Source: Vibrio sp. B1FLJ16
GTDB taxonomy: Bacteria > Pseudomonadota > Gammaproteobacteria > Enterobacterales > Vibrionaceae
Assembly: GCF_905175385.1 (NCBI RefSeq)
Contig: NZ_HG992749.1
Coordinates: 186,001-250,000, forward strand
Length of the DNA stretch: 64,000 nt
Reading direction: 5' to 3'
The notes beneath the pieces are model-generated. The model searched no databases and was not told where the DNA came from. It saw only the letters and a program-made list of their open reading frames with translations. Of this stretch, positions 9,946 to 19,946 are shown one piece after another. The translations under genes and the position numbers were made by a program. Each line of letters starts with the position of its first letter. The stretch's first letter is position 1.

Positions 9946-11055
9946 ATGAAAAATAATACTAAAACTCTATTACTCACCGCTGGTTTAGTTATGTCCAGCC
10001 AGGCGATGGCAGTGACGGTTTATCAGGACGACACTAATAAGGTAGACGTTTCGGGCGCATTCCTGATGGATTACTGGCAACCGGTTCACTTTTTAGATCA
10101 CTATTTTAATGCCAGCCGTACGACTTTAGGCATCGCGATTGAACGTCAAATGGATAACGGCTGGTCCAGTGATGTGAAGTTAGAATGGGATACCATTGTA
10201 AATCCGCCATCTAATACAATTGGTGATACTGGTCATGACCAGTTCCGCAACCGCCTGGGCTACATCACTATTAATAATGAAGAATACGGTAGCTTACGTA
10301 TTGGTAAACAATATTCGGCATACCATGATGTAGCTGGTTATATGGATAACCTGATTGTATTCGATCCGGATGCAACTCCGCTGTTCAGCGATGGCAAAGA
10401 TGGTGGTTTCCTGGCAACGGCGCGCGGTGACAACCTGGTTGTGTATCGCAAGGGTTTTGGTGATCTGAACCTTTCCGCTCAGTATGGTTTTAACAATGTG
10501 TCTAATGTCGCCGGTGACTTATCTCGTGATAACAACTATGCGGTAGCGGCAAGCTATGACTTTGACTTCGGTTTGAGTCTGGGTGCGACTCATATGCAGA
10601 ACAAGGTAGAAGGCTCAGTAGCAGGTCTCGATGACGGAGACTCTCAACAACTGACAACGATTGCAGCTAAGTATTCGTACAAAGGTCTGCAGGTTTCTGC
10701 TGCCATTACCGATGGTAAGAAAGCCCATGAAACTGATCTGTTAGGTTACGGATTTGATGGAACTGCGCCGACAGGAAAGTCTAATTACTATGCAGATGCA
10801 ACGGGTTACGATCTTTACGCTCACTACTACTTTGATATCGGGTTGCGTCCTTATGTATACCTGTCTCAGGTAGACTTCGATGACAGCGATGTAAATATTG
10901 ATGGTGAGCGCAGTATCTACTCTTTCGGCTTAAGCTACCATGCGACACCGCAGCTGATTATCTCCGGTGAGGTGAGAAAAACGGAAGAGGATAAGTTAGG
11001 TGCAGGTAAGCAGGACGATACGTTGTCAGGCATGACAATCATCTACGCATTCTAA
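9946..11055 (+). CDS. Outer-membrane porin (gram-negative trimeric porin type)
   Basis: 369 aa with an 18-residue signal peptide (MKNNTKTLLLTAGLVMSSQAMA, cut near AMA-V). The mature part alternates in beta-strand fashion and ends DTLSGMTIIYAF, with the C-terminal Phe needed for outer-membrane insertion. RLGYITINNEEYGSLRIGKQ matches the conserved early strand of porins (GxxxGRQ-like). ATG 9946 gives a clean signal peptide; GTG 9907 and ATG 9931 upstream would extend it. It follows ridA by 130 bp, so it may be induced with the tna genes and admit tryptophan or indole. That role is inferred from position only. Confidence 0.85.
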   Translation: MKNNTKTLLLTAGLVMSSQAMAVTVYQDDTNKVDVSGAFLMDYWQPVHFLDHYFNASRTTLGIAIERQMDNGWSSDVKLEWDTIVNPPSNTIGDTGHDQFRNRLGYITINNEEYGSLRIGKQYSAYHDVAGYMDNLIVFDPDATPLFSDGKDGGFLATARGDNLVVYRKGFGDLNLSAQYGFNNVSNVAGDLSRDNNYAVAASYDFDFGLSLGATHMQNKVEGSVAGLDDGDSQQLTTIAAKYSYKGLQVSAAITDGKKAHETDLLGYGFDGTAPTGKSNYYADATGYDLYAHYYFDIGLRPYVYLSQVDFDDSDVNIDGERSIYSFGLSYHATPQLIISGEVRKTEEDKLGAGKQDDTLSGMTIIYAF

Positions 11056-11185
11056 TCGTGGTTTCAGATGTAGAAACAAGCTGGTTTTGGTGAGCTGATA
11101 GCACTTTGTGGATCACTTAAGTAAATGTAAATAACCTTATCTCGAGTTCAGGTTACATTTCCTTAGTCCGGAACAAGCTGATAAT

Positions 11186-11215
11186 AAAAAAGACGCTCTA
11201 GTGAGCGTCTTTTTT
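11186..11215 (+). terminator. Bidirectional terminator after the porin gene
   Basis: Stem AGACGCTC / GAGCGTCT (11191-11198 with 11203-11210), loop TAGT, flanked by A6 and T6. It can stop the plus-strand tna-porin transcript and the minus-strand transcript of the small gene on the other side. Confidence 0.9.
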
Positions 11216-11236
11216 ATTTGAAATTCCGGCTGTATC

Positions 11237-11380
11237 TTATGCAACAGACATAAAGCATAACAGTCCAATCACTGCGAATGTAGGTACATACATTGTGATA
11301 GCAGTCATTGAAGGCGTTAACACTTTATCCAGTTTAAGATTATTTTTGCCGTCTAAAATTGATAAAAGTGCTGAGTTCAT
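11237..11380 (-). CDS. Small hypothetical membrane protein (47 aa)
   Basis: Short frame running from MNSALLSILDGKNNLKLDKV to a hydrophobic C-terminal half (about residues 26-46, TAITMYVPTFAVIGLLCFMS). It reads as one membrane segment after a charged cytoplasmic head. A CGGTG Shine-Dalgarno-like stretch lies just before ATG 11380, and the terminator at 11186-11215 follows its stop. I do not recognise a family. A properly placed start, ribosome site and terminator make it a credible gene. Confidence 0.6.
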   Translation of the reverse strand: MNSALLSILDGKNNLKLDKVLTPSMTAITMYVPTFAVIGLLCFMSVA

Positions 11381-11526
11381 TTTTTCACCGTAGTTATTGG
11401 TTTGTATCTAAGATAACAACGGGATGCATTTTACTACCAGTGTGATTAGTGTCAAATTTTTAATCAAAAAAAGTTTAATTATTGTTCTTATATTTTAGTT
11501 AATCTAATTGGTCGTGCTGAAGAGAA

Positions 11527-11555
11527 CAAAAAAAGCCCTTATCAGTAAGGGCTTT
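11527..11555 (-). terminator. Terminator of yicC
   Basis: Ten-bp perfect stem AAAGCCCTTA / TAAGGGCTTT (11532-11541 with 11546-11555), loop of four. Read on the minus strand it is followed by a T-run. It lies about 40 bp after the yicC stop. Confidence 0.88.
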
Positions 11556-11596
11556 GAAAATACAAGGATTGTCTGGTCCTGAAACAGGTCGAAACC

Positions 11597-12463
11597 TTAT
11601 TCTATGTTCTGAATTTGCTCACGCATCTGCTCGATCAGTACTTTTAACTCAACGCCGGAAGCGGTGATATCAGTACTGATAGACTTAGATGCCAGCGTGT
11701 TCGATTCGCGGTTGAACTCTTGCATCATGAAATCCAGACGACGGCCAACGGCGCCACCTTTTTTAAGGATGTTCGTGGTTTCTTTCACATGCGAATCCAG
11801 ACGATCCAGCTCTTCGGCCACGTCAGACTTCTGAGCCAGTAGGATCAGTTCCTGCTCTACGCGAGAAGGATCGAGTTCCACTTTGGCGTCTTCAAACTTA
11901 GAGAACAGACGCTCACGCTGCCATTCCAGGATTTCTGGCATACGCGCACGCACTTTGACGACTTCAGCTGTGATTGCATCCAAACGTTGTTCAATCAGTG
12001 CTTTCATGTTGTCGCCTTCACGGCCACGTGCATCAATAAACTCGCTCAGAGCTTCATCAAATGCACTCAGTAGTTCTTTATTGACTGCATCCATGTCCTG
12101 CTCAGGCGTTTCCATCACGCCAGGCCATTGCATCACCTGGAACGGGTTGATACGGCTGAGTTCACCCGTCATGTGCATCACTTGTTCTGCTGCTTTGATC
12201 ACTTGGTTAGCCAGTGTTTCATTGATACTAAGCTCACCTTTTGCTGCCGGGTTGGCTTCAAAACGCAAGTTACACTCAACTTTACCGCGCGCAAGGCGCT
12301 TACGGAAACGCTCACGCAGTACTGGCTCTAGGCCGCGAAACTGTTCTGGCATGCGGAAATAAGTTTCCAGGTAGCGCTGGTTTACACTGCGGATTTCCCA
12401 TACAGCCGAACCCCAATCGCCTTTCACTTCTTTGCGCGCATACGCAGTCATACTGTAAATCAT
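11597..12463 (-). CDS. yicC: YicC family endoribonuclease
   Basis: 288 aa, the usual YicC length. It starts MIYSMTAYARKE with the characteristic VWEIRSVNQRYLE block, and ends in the DUF1732 region (GRRLDFMMQEFNRESNTLASKS, LKVLIEQMREQIQNIE). YicC is reported as an endoribonuclease that degrades RNAs such as the sRNA RyhB. AGGA before ATG 12463 supports the start. It is divergent from rph-pyrE, as in E. coli. Confidence 0.93.
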   Translation of the reverse strand: MIYSMTAYARKEVKGDWGSAVWEIRSVNQRYLETYFRMPEQFRGLEPVLRERFRKRLARGKVECNLRFEANPAAKGELSINETLANQVIKAAEQVMHMTGELSRINPFQVMQWPGVMETPEQDMDAVNKELLSAFDEALSEFIDARGREGDNMKALIEQRLDAITAEVVKVRARMPEILEWQRERLFSKFEDAKVELDPSRVEQELILLAQKSDVAEELDRLDSHVKETTNILKKGGAVGRRLDFMMQEFNRESNTLASKSISTDITASGVELKVLIEQMREQIQNIE

Positions 12464-12605
12464 CGAATTTTCCTGTCTTCAATTTTTGAAAATTACCCTG
12501 AGAGTGTATCACGGAGTGAGCCTTGGTGCGCGATGTCGAGTGATATCACTGCTAAATGTTCTGAGTTGGGTGCTTTGTGACCTAGGAATCCGGAGTCGAT
12601 TCCGC

Positions 12606-12611
12606 TATAAT
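12606..12611 (+). promoter_or_regulatory. Probable -10 box of the rph-pyrE promoter
   Basis: A perfect TATAAT about 50 bp before rph. No good -35 hexamer sits at 17 bp; the spacing instead falls on a CCTAGGAATCC stretch. Treat as a likely -10 only. The rest of the 195-bp divergent region shows no gene. Confidence 0.5.
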
Positions 12612-12658
12612 CTGCGCCCAACCAAATCGTCTTCTCCTCATATTTAAGGTAGATGCCC

Positions 12659-13375
12659 ATGCGTCCAAACGATCGCAAGGCGGATCAAGTTCGCCCAATC
12701 AAAATTACCCGTAACTATACTGCTTATGCTGAAGGCTCAGTGTTAGTGGAGTTCGGTAATACTAAAGTGTTGTGTAATGCGACCGTCGAAGAATCTGTAC
12801 CACGCTGGCTAAAAGGCCAAGGTAAAGGCTGGGTAACTGCTGAGTACGGTATGCTGCCACGTGCAACACACTCTCGTACTCGCCGTGAAGCAGCAAGTGG
12901 TAAGCAGGGTGGCCGAACCATGGAAATCCAGCGTCTTATCGCGCGCAGCCTGCGTGCTGCTGTGGACTTGAAAGCCATGGGCGAGTTCATGATCACGGTT
13001 GACTGTGATGTTATTCAGGCTGATGGTGGTACTCGTACAGCTTCTATCAGCGGCGCAAGCGTTGCTCTTGCAGATGCATTCCAGCACCTGGTTGATAACG
13101 GCAAGATAAAAGCGAACCCGATGAAAGGCCACGTAGCGGCAGTTTCTGTTGGCTTACTGGGTGATGAAGTTCTTTGTGACCTTGAATATGTAGAAGATTC
13201 AGCAGCCGATACAGACATGAACGTTGTTATGACTGAAGAAGGTAAGATGATTGAAATTCAGGGCACCGCAGAAGGTGAACCGTTCAGTCATGAGCAGCTG
13301 ATGGCGTTGCTGGAGTCGGCGAAAATCGGCATTACCGAAATTGTCGCGGCGCAGAAGGCGGCGTTAGAAAATTAA
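12659..13375 (+). CDS. rph: Ribonuclease PH
   Basis: Phosphorolytic 3'-5' exoribonuclease that trims tRNA 3' ends; 238 aa. N-terminal [20 protein letters not shown] matches RNase PH, with [20 protein letters not shown], the phosphate-binding region [20 protein letters not shown] and [22 protein letters not shown] 12659 has AAGG about nine bases upstream; ATG 12653 is too close to it. Full-length and in frame, unlike the frameshifted rph of E. coli K-12. pyrE lies downstream with an attenuator-like terminator between. Confidence 0.97.
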   Translation: MRPNDRKADQVRPIKITRNYTAYAEGSVLVEFGNTKVLCNATVEESVPRWLKGQGKGWVTAEYGMLPRATHSRTRREAASGKQGGRTMEIQRLIARSLRAAVDLKAMGEFMITVDCDVIQADGGTRTASISGASVALADAFQHLVDNGKIKANPMKGHVAAVSVGLLGDEVLCDLEYVEDSAADTDMNVVMTEEGKMIEIQGTAEGEPFSHEQLMALLESAKIGITEIVAAQKAALEN

Positions 13376-13381
13376 TTATTA

Positions 13382-13414
13382 AAATAGCTTCCCCGAAAAG
13401 GAAGCTATTTTTTT
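13382..13414 (+). terminator. rph-pyrE intercistronic terminator (possible pyrE attenuator)
   Basis: Eleven-bp perfect stem AAATAGCTTCC / GGAAGCTATTT with a 7-base loop, then T-run. It starts seven bases after the rph stop. In E. coli pyrE expression is set by a terminator at this place, with ribosomes on rph preventing it when UTP is low; the same layout is seen here. The coupling itself is inferred. Confidence 0.8.
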
Positions 13415-13488
13415 GAGTGTTAGTCGGGGCTCGAACCTAGACAATGACACTGATATCCATACACAAAAAAGAAAATTGAGGGAAATCC

Positions 13489-14130
13489 ATGAAAGCATAC
13501 CAGCGTGAATTTATTGAGTTTGCACTTGAGAAAGAAGTTCTTAAGTTTGGTGAGTTTACTTTGAAATCAGGCCGTAAGAGCCCTTACTTCTTTAACGCTG
13601 GTCTTTTCAATACTGGTCGTGATCTGGCTCGTCTTGGCCGTTTTTACGCAGCAGCACTGGCAGATTCAGGCATCGATTTTGATGTGCTGTTTGGTCCTGC
13701 GTACAAAGGTATCCCTATCGCGACAACAACCGCTGTAGCACTAGCTGACCACCACGATATTGACACGCCATACTGCTTCAACCGTAAAGAAGCAAAAGAT
13801 CACGGTGAAGGCGGTAACCTGGTCGGTTCTGCACTTGAAGGTCGCATTATGCTGGTTGACGATGTTATTACTGCCGGTACAGCGATTCGTGAATCAATGG
13901 AAATCATCAAAGCGAACGGTGCTGACCTGGCTGGTGTATTAGTTGCTATCGACCGCCAGGAAAAAGGCAAGGGTGAACTTTCTGCGATTCAGGAAGTTGA
14001 GCGCGACTTCGGCTGCGCGGTGATTTCTATCGTGAGCTTAGGTGATCTAGTTACTTACCTTGAAGAGAAAGGTAACGCGACTGAGCACCTGGACGCAGTA
14101 AAAACGTACCGAGCTGAGTACGGCATTTAA
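13489..14130 (+). CDS. pyrE: Orotate phosphoribosyltransferase
   Basis: Joins orotate to PRPP to give OMP in pyrimidine synthesis; 213 aa as in E. coli. Type I PRTase fold with [29 protein letters not shown], the catalytic loop [11 protein letters not shown] and the PRPP-binding [14 protein letters not shown] good ribosome site (GAGGGAAA) precedes ATG 13489. It lies 113 bp behind rph across the attenuator. Confidence 0.97.
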   Translation: MKAYQREFIEFALEKEVLKFGEFTLKSGRKSPYFFNAGLFNTGRDLARLGRFYAAALADSGIDFDVLFGPAYKGIPIATTTAVALADHHDIDTPYCFNRKEAKDHGEGGNLVGSALEGRIMLVDDVITAGTAIRESMEIIKANGADLAGVLVAIDRQEKGKGELSAIQEVERDFGCAVISIVSLGDLVTYLEEKGNATEHLDAVKTYRAEYGI

Positions 14131-14168
14131 TAAGCTAGGCTTTCTTGGCTAATAGCTTAAAAAAGCAA

Positions 14169-14196
14169 AAGGGGCTGGTGGATATCCATCAGCCCC
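14169..14196. terminator. Convergent terminator between pyrE and lpxL
   Basis: Long hairpin AAGGGGCTGGTGG / CCATCAGCCCCTT (with one G-T pair) centred near 14182, flanked by A-rich and T/C-rich tracts. It serves the two genes converging on it. Confidence 0.8.
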
Positions 14197-14218
14197 TTCT
14201 CTTTAATCTGGTTCTTAT

Positions 14219-15169
14219 TTATCTGTAGCGAATCCCTTTCGGCACGCTTTCATCCTGCATGGTCTTGTAGCGTTTATGCAGCCACATCCACTGTTCTGGT
14301 GCGCGCAAGATAACCTCTTCTACATACTTGTTCATGTATGCTGCTGCGGCAACTTCGTCTTTTTGCGGGTAGTCGCCTTCAATGCACTTATCCGCGATGA
14401 GCTCGTATTTACCCTGATTATTGCGGAAGCCTGAGCCCGGAATAATTGCACACTTAGAGGTGTAAGCCAGAATGCTTGTACCAGTGGTCGTACAGGCGTC
14501 CTCTATGGCAAAGAAGGGCACAAAAACGGATTTATTCCGCCCGTAATCATGGTCTGGTAGGTAGAACAGACGTTCACCATTACGCATTACACGAATCATC
14601 TGCTTCAAGTCTTTACGGTCAATCAGTTTATTACCGTTATGGGTACGCCCCCAATACTGGATAAAGTTATAAGCCGGATTGTCGTGCGGACGAAATGCGC
14701 CGTAACCTGCAAGCCCCATTACGGCAAAAGCTCGGGCCGTGATTTCCAGATTCAAAGCGTGGACACAACAGAGTAGAACACCTTTGCCCTCTGCCGCTTT
14801 TTCCCGCAGTGCGCCAAGATCTTTTTCTACCAGTAGAGTTTTGAAACGCCAGGTCGGCCAGAACCAGGTGATGCCGGTTTCGATCAGAGCCATGCCAGTA
14901 TTTTTGAAGTTCTCTGTGACGATATGCTCAATCTCTTCTTGAGATTTATCCGGAAACGCCAACTCCAGATTGCGCTTTGCAACATGAACGCGTTTTTTAC
15001 CGTAGCGCATACCGAGTTTACCTAGCGACTGACCTAACGCCAGGAGTAATCGGTACGGAAGAATATTGACGATGATTGCCAGCAAACCAAACCCGAGCCA
15101 GACTCCCCAATTACGGGGATGAAGAAGAGAAACAGAAAACTCGGGCTGAATGTATTTGTCTTTACTCAT
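14219..15169 (-). CDS. lpxL: Lipid A late acyltransferase (LpxL type)
   Basis: 316-aa inner-membrane Kdo2-lipid IV-A lauroyl-type acyltransferase. One N-terminal membrane helix (GFGLLAIIVNILPYRLLLAL), then the catalytic HX4E motif HALNLE, and the conserved RNGERLFYLPDHDYG and EQWMWLHKRYK blocks. It starts 5 bp after the slmA stop, so the two are co-transcribed. A second acyltransferase (lpxM-like) lies at 37661-38650. Which acyl chain each adds cannot be read from sequence. Confidence 0.9.
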   Translation of the reverse strand: MSKDKYIQPEFSVSLLHPRNWGVWLGFGLLAIIVNILPYRLLLALGQSLGKLGMRYGKKRVHVAKRNLELAFPDKSQEEIEHIVTENFKNTGMALIETGITWFWPTWRFKTLLVEKDLGALREKAAEGKGVLLCCVHALNLEITARAFAVMGLAGYGAFRPHDNPAYNFIQYWGRTHNGNKLIDRKDLKQMIRVMRNGERLFYLPDHDYGRNKSVFVPFFAIEDACTTTGTSILAYTSKCAIIPGSGFRNNQGKYELIADKCIEGDYPQKDEVAAAAYMNKYVEEVILRAPEQWMWLHKRYKTMQDESVPKGIRYR

Positions 15170-15174
15170 AATCT

Positions 15175-15765
15175 CTACTTAATTTGTGCGCTGAGCAGTG
15201 CCCAATACTCCTCAAAGTTTGCAGTAGGTGGGTATTTGAAATCACTGCGAACAAAGCGGTTCAGGCTGCCTTCGACTTGTCCCAGAATCTGCGCTGCAAG
15301 AATACGCTCTTCAACCGGGAAGGATTTCCCTTCACGAATTTTACGTTCGCGCAGGATCTGACGCAGCTGGGTTTCAATGCGCTCGAATAACTGGTTGATT
15401 CGCTCGCGCAGACGCTCATTTTCAAACATTAGAGCATGACCTGAAAGAATGCGTGTCAGCCCTGGGTTACGTTCTGAGAATACCAGGATCAGGTGCATCA
15501 CCATCCGAATGCGCTCTAAGGTATCTTTTTCATCGTCCAGAATGCGGTTAATACGAGTCATTAAAGCTTCTTCAATGAATTCGATCAATCCCTCAAACAT
15601 ACGGGCTTTACTTGGGAAGTGACGGTAAAGCGCCGCTTCTGAAACGCCAACTTGTTTCGCCAGTTTTGCCGTAGTAATACGTGAAGCACCTTCATTTGAC
15701 TCAAGCATTTGAGCTAATGCTTGCAAGATCTCTTCACGACGATTGGATTTTTTACTGCCGGCCAT
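15175..15765 (-). CDS. slmA: Nucleoid occlusion factor SlmA
   Basis: TetR-family DNA-binding protein that stops FtsZ rings forming over the nucleoid; 196 aa. Its N-terminal helix-turn-helix reads [20 protein letters not shown] with [17 protein letters not shown] behind it, as in E. coli SlmA (Ttk). AAGGAAAT precedes ATG 15765. In E. coli dut lies between coaBC and slmA; here the 159-bp gap has no room for it. Confidence 0.96.
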   Translation of the reverse strand: MAGSKKSNRREEILQALAQMLESNEGASRITTAKLAKQVGVSEAALYRHFPSKARMFEGLIEFIEEALMTRINRILDDEKDTLERIRMVMHLILVFSERNPGLTRILSGHALMFENERLRERINQLFERIETQLRQILRERKIREGKSFPVEERILAAQILGQVEGSLNRFVRSDFKYPPTANFEEYWALLSAQIK

Positions 15766-15924
15766 TAGTTATTTCCTTCAAAATACAAAATTGAACGGAG
15801 GGGATTATAAGGTGCTAAGCCGGATCAAACTAGACTACTGAGGGTGGATTGGGAGATGTAACACCCTCAATTGTCATAGTTGTACTAATTTTTTGCCAAG
15901 TTTTTATCAAAAAATATGCATCAA

Positions 15925-17124
15925 TTACATAAGTGCATACATTTTTTCGAGGATTTTAAAACTCAGTGCTTCTTTAGATTCCAAATCGAGAACAAGTTCA
16001 CCTTCCGGCCAGAAAAGCGTTATCGCGTTGTCATTGCTGTTGAAACCCTGACCTTCAACCGAGACGTCATTCGCGCAGATCATATTGAGATTTTTCTTCA
16101 CTAACTTACCGCGGGCATAAGTTTCAACGTCGTTGGTTTCCGCAGCGAAGCCAACGGTAAATGGACGGTTGTCTGTCATGGCTGCAACCGAGGCAACGAT
16201 ATCAGGATTTTTTACCATTCTGACGATCATCTGGTCGTTGTCTTCGGTCTTTTTCAGTTTTTGAGATGCGATCTCTTCAGGCCGGTAATCGGCAACGGCA
16301 GCGCAGCTGATAAATGCATCATGGCTGCCAGCTTTATCCATCACTGCATCATACATTTCCTGCGCGCTTGAGACGTTAATACGCTCAATTCCAGCTGGTG
16401 TGCTTAAGCTTACCGGGCCGCTAACCAAAGTGACTTTAGCGCCCATTTTCGCTGCTGCATTTGCCAGAGCGTAGCCCATTTTTCCCGAGCTGTGGTTAGA
16501 GATGTAGCGAACCGGGTCGATGGACTCCCGGGTCGGACCGGCCGTGATCAAAACGGATTTTCCTTCGAGTACTTTTGGCTGAAAAAACTGTTCACACAAG
16601 TGTACCAGCTGCATTGGCTCCAGCATGCGACCCGGACCAACATCGCCACACGCCTGCTCACCGGCGGCTGGTCCCCAGATTTGCATACCACGGCGTTCTA
16701 ATGTCGCGATGTTCTCCTGCGTTGCGACATTGCGGTACATCTGTTGGTTCATGGCCGGAGATACCGCGACTGGTGAATCTGTTGCTAACACTAGAGTGGT
16801 AAGTAAATCGTTGCCCATACCAGCAGACATGCGGGCAATCAAATCGGCTGTCGCAGGAGCAAGCAGCACCAAATCGGCCCATTTTGCTAACTCGATGTGG
16901 CCCATAGACGCTTCTGCTGCGGGATCTAATAAACTGTCAGAGACTGGTCGGCCAGAAACGGCTTGCATGGTCAGCGGAGTAATAAACTCCTTGGCTGCTT
17001 TGGTCATGACAACCTGAACTTGCGCGCCTCTTTCTATTAGACGACGGGTCAGCTCCGCACATTTATAAGCGGCAATACCGCCACTGATGCCGAGTAGAAT
17101 TTTCTTTCCTGCTAGTGTTTGCAT
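15925..17124 (-). CDS. coaBC: Bifunctional phosphopantothenoylcysteine decarboxylase / phosphopantothenate-cysteine ligase
   Basis: Two steps of coenzyme A synthesis in one 399-aa chain. The N-terminal CoaC flavoprotein domain (about 1-185) carries [10 protein letters not shown], the active-site His of [19 protein letters not shown] and the Cys loop [15 protein letters not shown]. The C-terminal CoaB domain (about 190-399) has [19 protein letters not shown] and [11 protein letters not shown], for 4'-phosphopantothenate and CTP. GGAG before ATG 17124. coaD, for a later step of the same pathway, lies at 23170-23649. Confidence 0.97.
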   Translation of the reverse strand: MQTLAGKKILLGISGGIAAYKCAELTRRLIERGAQVQVVMTKAAKEFITPLTMQAVSGRPVSDSLLDPAAEASMGHIELAKWADLVLLAPATADLIARMSAGMGNDLLTTLVLATDSPVAVSPAMNQQMYRNVATQENIATLERRGMQIWGPAAGEQACGDVGPGRMLEPMQLVHLCEQFFQPKVLEGKSVLITAGPTRESIDPVRYISNHSSGKMGYALANAAAKMGAKVTLVSGPVSLSTPAGIERINVSSAQEMYDAVMDKAGSHDAFISCAAVADYRPEEIASQKLKKTEDNDQMIVRMVKNPDIVASVAAMTDNRPFTVGFAAETNDVETYARGKLVKKNLNMICANDVSVEGQGFNSNDNAITLFWPEGELVLDLESKEALSFKILEKMYALM

Positions 17125-17309
17125 TTGAGATCTCCAATTTTTCTGGCGAGGAGTTTATCACAACTCAAACTCTGGCCGCCTGTGTATATCTAACCCACGT
17201 CAAACTCCTGAATAGAAACAGATGGTCAGCGTAAATTTTTTCGTATACTGCGCAGAATGTTTGCACTGAGCCTGCAAAAATGAAAATAACAATAACAAGG
17301 TGGTACACC

Positions 17310-18983
17310 ATGGAATTAAAAAGTCGAAACAAATTGCTGTTGATAACCTTAATCCCGCTGATTTTGATCACCACACTGATCTCAGTGGTGTACTACGTCA
17401 ACGGCAGTAATAGCTTGGAAGATGAGTTGACCCGATACAGACAAGAACTGTTAGAAACTCGCAAGAATGAACTGCAAGCTTATATGATGATGGGTGTAAC
17501 AGCGATCAAGCCGCTGTACGACTCTGATGTTAATGGCAGCAATAAAGAGGCGGCCAAAGAAATTCTGAAGGCAATGCGCTTTGAGAGTGACGGCTATTTC
17601 TTTGCTTACGACTCCAAGGGTGTGAATACCCTGCACGCCATCAACCCTGCGTTAGAAGGCAAAAATTTGTATGGCCTTAAAGATGAAAATGGCGTTGCTG
17701 TGATTGCCGGCTTAATTGATGCCTCACAAAAGGGTGATGGCTTTTTGTATTTCTCCTGGCATAAACCAACCATCGATGCACAGGCGCCAAAGTTGGGTTA
17801 CGCTGAGTATCTGAAGAAATGGGATTGGGTACTGGGTACCGGCATCTATATTGATGATATTGACCATCAGGTCGCCGTGCAGCGTGAGTTACGTACTCAG
17901 GAGCTGAAACAAAATACATGGTTTGCAGTGATGATCTCAGTGATTGGCCTTATTGTGACCAGTATCCTGACCAGTATCGCAGTGTCCCGAGGCATCAAAC
18001 CTCTGGAGCACGTGGCTAACTCGCTTAAAGACGTTGCAGCAGGCGGTGGTGACTTAACTGCGCGCCTGAAAGTAGAAAGCAAAGATGAAGTCGGTGAAGT
18101 GGCGGCGGCGTTTAATGAATTTATGGATAAGCTGCATCCTTTAATGCGGGATATCCATCATTCTGCTTCTACAGTGCGGAGTGTTTCTGAAGAGCTGAAT
18201 GAAAAAACCATTACAGCCAGTGATCAGATGCAAAATCACTGTCTGGAAACAGATAAAGTGGTGACTGCAGTAACGCAGATGAGCATGACCGCAAAAGAAG
18301 TGGCGAGTAATACCAACGCTACGGCAGAGGCGATTGAGGATGCAAACAGCCAGGTAACTGAAGCGCAGCGTGAAGTCGAGCAGGCTATTGAGGGTATTAC
18401 CAAGCTGGTCGCGGAGATAGACAGCACATCGGATGCTATTTCAGAGCTGAGCCAGCAGACAGATCACATCACCAAGGTACTGGACGTGATTGGTGAAATT
18501 GCAGAACAAACTAACTTGCTCGCACTGAATGCTGCAATTGAAGCCGCCCGTGCCGGAGAGCAGGGACGCGGTTTTGCGGTCGTAGCCGATGAAGTACGCT
18601 CACTTGCAAGCCGTACACAAAACAGCACTCATGAAATTGGCGACATGTTAAAACAGCTGCAAGGTGGCGTATCGCGTGCAGTGGTTACTATGTCTGCAAG
18701 TCAGGAACGTGGCGTGAAGACCGCTGAAGAGTCAGCGCTGATTCAGCAGTCTTTGTCTGGTGTTCACCATTCTATCGGCACCATTCGTGACATGGGGATT
18801 CAGACGGCATCGGCAGCAGAAGAGCAAAGTGCAGTGGCTGAAGATATCAACCAGAACCTGGTGGCGATCCAGCAGATAGTCAACAACATCACTGACACCC
18901 TTCAGCACGCTGAGACGATCAGCACCAAGTTGTCGCAGTCCGGAACTGAGATAAACGATCTGGTCGGCAACTTTAAGATCTGA
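17310..18983 (+). CDS. Methyl-accepting chemotaxis protein with single-Cache sensor
   Basis: 557-aa inner-membrane chemoreceptor. A first membrane helix (about 10-32) and a periplasmic sCache_2-like domain (about 35-195, with [19 protein letters not shown] and the closing [15 protein letters not shown]) are followed by a second helix (about 210-230), a HAMP domain and the signalling hairpin. The hairpin tip is [20 protein letters not shown], followed by [14 protein letters not shown]. No NWETF-type receptor tail is present. AAGG precedes ATG 17310; ATG 17280 upstream has no ribosome site. The ligand is unknown, though sCache_2 domains often bind small organic acids. Confidence 0.93.
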   Translation: MELKSRNKLLLITLIPLILITTLISVVYYVNGSNSLEDELTRYRQELLETRKNELQAYMMMGVTAIKPLYDSDVNGSNKEAAKEILKAMRFESDGYFFAYDSKGVNTLHAINPALEGKNLYGLKDENGVAVIAGLIDASQKGDGFLYFSWHKPTIDAQAPKLGYAEYLKKWDWVLGTGIYIDDIDHQVAVQRELRTQELKQNTWFAVMISVIGLIVTSILTSIAVSRGIKPLEHVANSLKDVAAGGGDLTARLKVESKDEVGEVAAAFNEFMDKLHPLMRDIHHSASTVRSVSEELNEKTITASDQMQNHCLETDKVVTAVTQMSMTAKEVASNTNATAEAIEDANSQVTEAQREVEQAIEGITKLVAEIDSTSDAISELSQQTDHITKVLDVIGEIAEQTNLLALNAAIEAARAGEQGRGFAVVADEVRSLASRTQNSTHEIGDMLKQLQGGVSRAVVTMSASQERGVKTAEESALIQQSLSGVHHSIGTIRDMGIQTASAAEEQSAVAEDINQNLVAIQQIVNNITDTLQHAETISTKLSQSGTEINDLVGNFKI

Positions 18984-19023
18984 TGAACTTCTGAATTACA
19001 CAAAAAATCAGAACCGCAGCAAG

Positions 19024-19055
19024 AAAGCGAAAGTCATGCTCGACTTTCGCTTTTT
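19024..19055 (+). terminator. Terminator after the chemoreceptor gene
   Basis: Twelve-bp perfect stem AAAGCGAAAGTC / GACTTTCGCTTT with loop ATGCTC, then T-run. Confidence 0.9.
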
Positions 19056-19097
19056 GTTTTGTGGAATAGGGGACTTTTATCTTTCAAGAGAGTTCTG

Positions 19098-19772
19098 ATG
19101 ATACTCAAATCTCTGCCAAATGAATCCATGCCCCGGGAGAAGCTCCTTGCCAGAGGGCCGCAAGCGCTGACTGACGCCGAATTACTGGCTATATTCCTTC
19201 GTACGGGCACACAAGGCATGAATGTGATAGAGCTGGCCGATTTCCTTTTGCAGGAGTTCGGGTCGCTCAGGCAGCTGTTTTCCGCGTCAGAAAAGGAGTT
19301 TTGTCAGCATAAAGGCCTAGGCCAGGCAAAATATGTCCAGTTACAGGCCGTACTGGAGATGACGCAGCGTTACCTGGCTGAGACGTTAAAGCGCGGTGAT
19401 GCCCTGACCAGCCCGGAACAGACCAAACTTTATCTTTCTTCTATTTTAAGAGATCGGCAAAGAGAGGCGTTTTACATTCTTTTCCTCGATAATCAGCATC
19501 GGGTAATAAAAGATGAAATTCTCTTTGAAGGGACATTGGATTCCGCGTCGGTTTATCCTCGGGAAGTGGTGAAACGCGCCTTACATCACAACGCGGCAGC
19601 GCTGATATTAGCACACAATCACCCGTCTGGAGTGGCAGAACCAAGCCAGGCAGACAGACGGATTACCCGCCGCTTAACTGACGCTTTAGCGCTGGTGGAT
19701 ATACGCATTTTGGACCATTTTGTCATTGGTGACGGAGAGAGTGTTTCTTTTGCTGAAAGAGGATGGATATAA
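19098..19772 (+). CDS. radC: RadC family JAMM-domain protein
   Basis: 224 aa. N-terminal helix-hairpin-helix-like part ([33 protein letters not shown]), then the JAB1/MPN-like domain with the metal motif AHNHPSG...EPSQAD and the usual ending SFAERGWI. Despite the name, a DNA-repair role is not supported and the function is unknown. ATG 19098 has an AAGAGAG ribosome site; an earlier in-frame start at 19059 lies next to the terminator. Order radC-rpmB-rpmG is standard in gammaproteobacteria. Confidence 0.93.
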   Translation: MILKSLPNESMPREKLLARGPQALTDAELLAIFLRTGTQGMNVIELADFLLQEFGSLRQLFSASEKEFCQHKGLGQAKYVQLQAVLEMTQRYLAETLKRGDALTSPEQTKLYLSSILRDRQREAFYILFLDNQHRVIKDEILFEGTLDSASVYPREVVKRALHHNAAALILAHNHPSGVAEPSQADRRITRRLTDALALVDIRILDHFVIGDGESVSFAERGWI

Positions 19773-19788
19773 CTGTGCGTTTTTTAGG

Positions 19789-19816
19789 TTGTTAGTTGCA
19801 AAAAATCTGCTATCAT
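19789..19816 (+). promoter_or_regulatory. Upstream promoter for rpmB-rpmG
   Basis: TTGTTA (19789-19794), 16-base spacer, TATCAT (19811-19816), just after radC. A sigma-70-like match of moderate quality. Confidence 0.5.
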
Positions 19817-19917
19817 CCTCGCCACTAAATTTAAACTGAATTCAGCTTGGACTGCTAGAAAAAACCTGCTGTCTAAAAAAAGATCACGAAAACCTGTAAA
19901 AAGGATCTGTTCGGGTC

Positions 19918-19946
19918 TTGAGCAATGCATATCAAGTTAGTATAAT
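19918..19946 (+). promoter_or_regulatory. Main sigma-70 promoter for rpmB-rpmG
   Basis: TTGAGC (19918-19923), exactly 17-base spacer, perfect TATAAT (19941-19946), with a GC-rich start region (GCGCGAC) after it, as in stringently controlled ribosomal promoters. About 120 bp of leader follow before rpmB. Confidence 0.85.

Noticed and set aside
12581..12590. CCTAGG site in the yicC-rph gap as a fifth repeat locus
   Set aside because: A single hexamer with no second arm or neighbouring copies; chance cannot be excluded.
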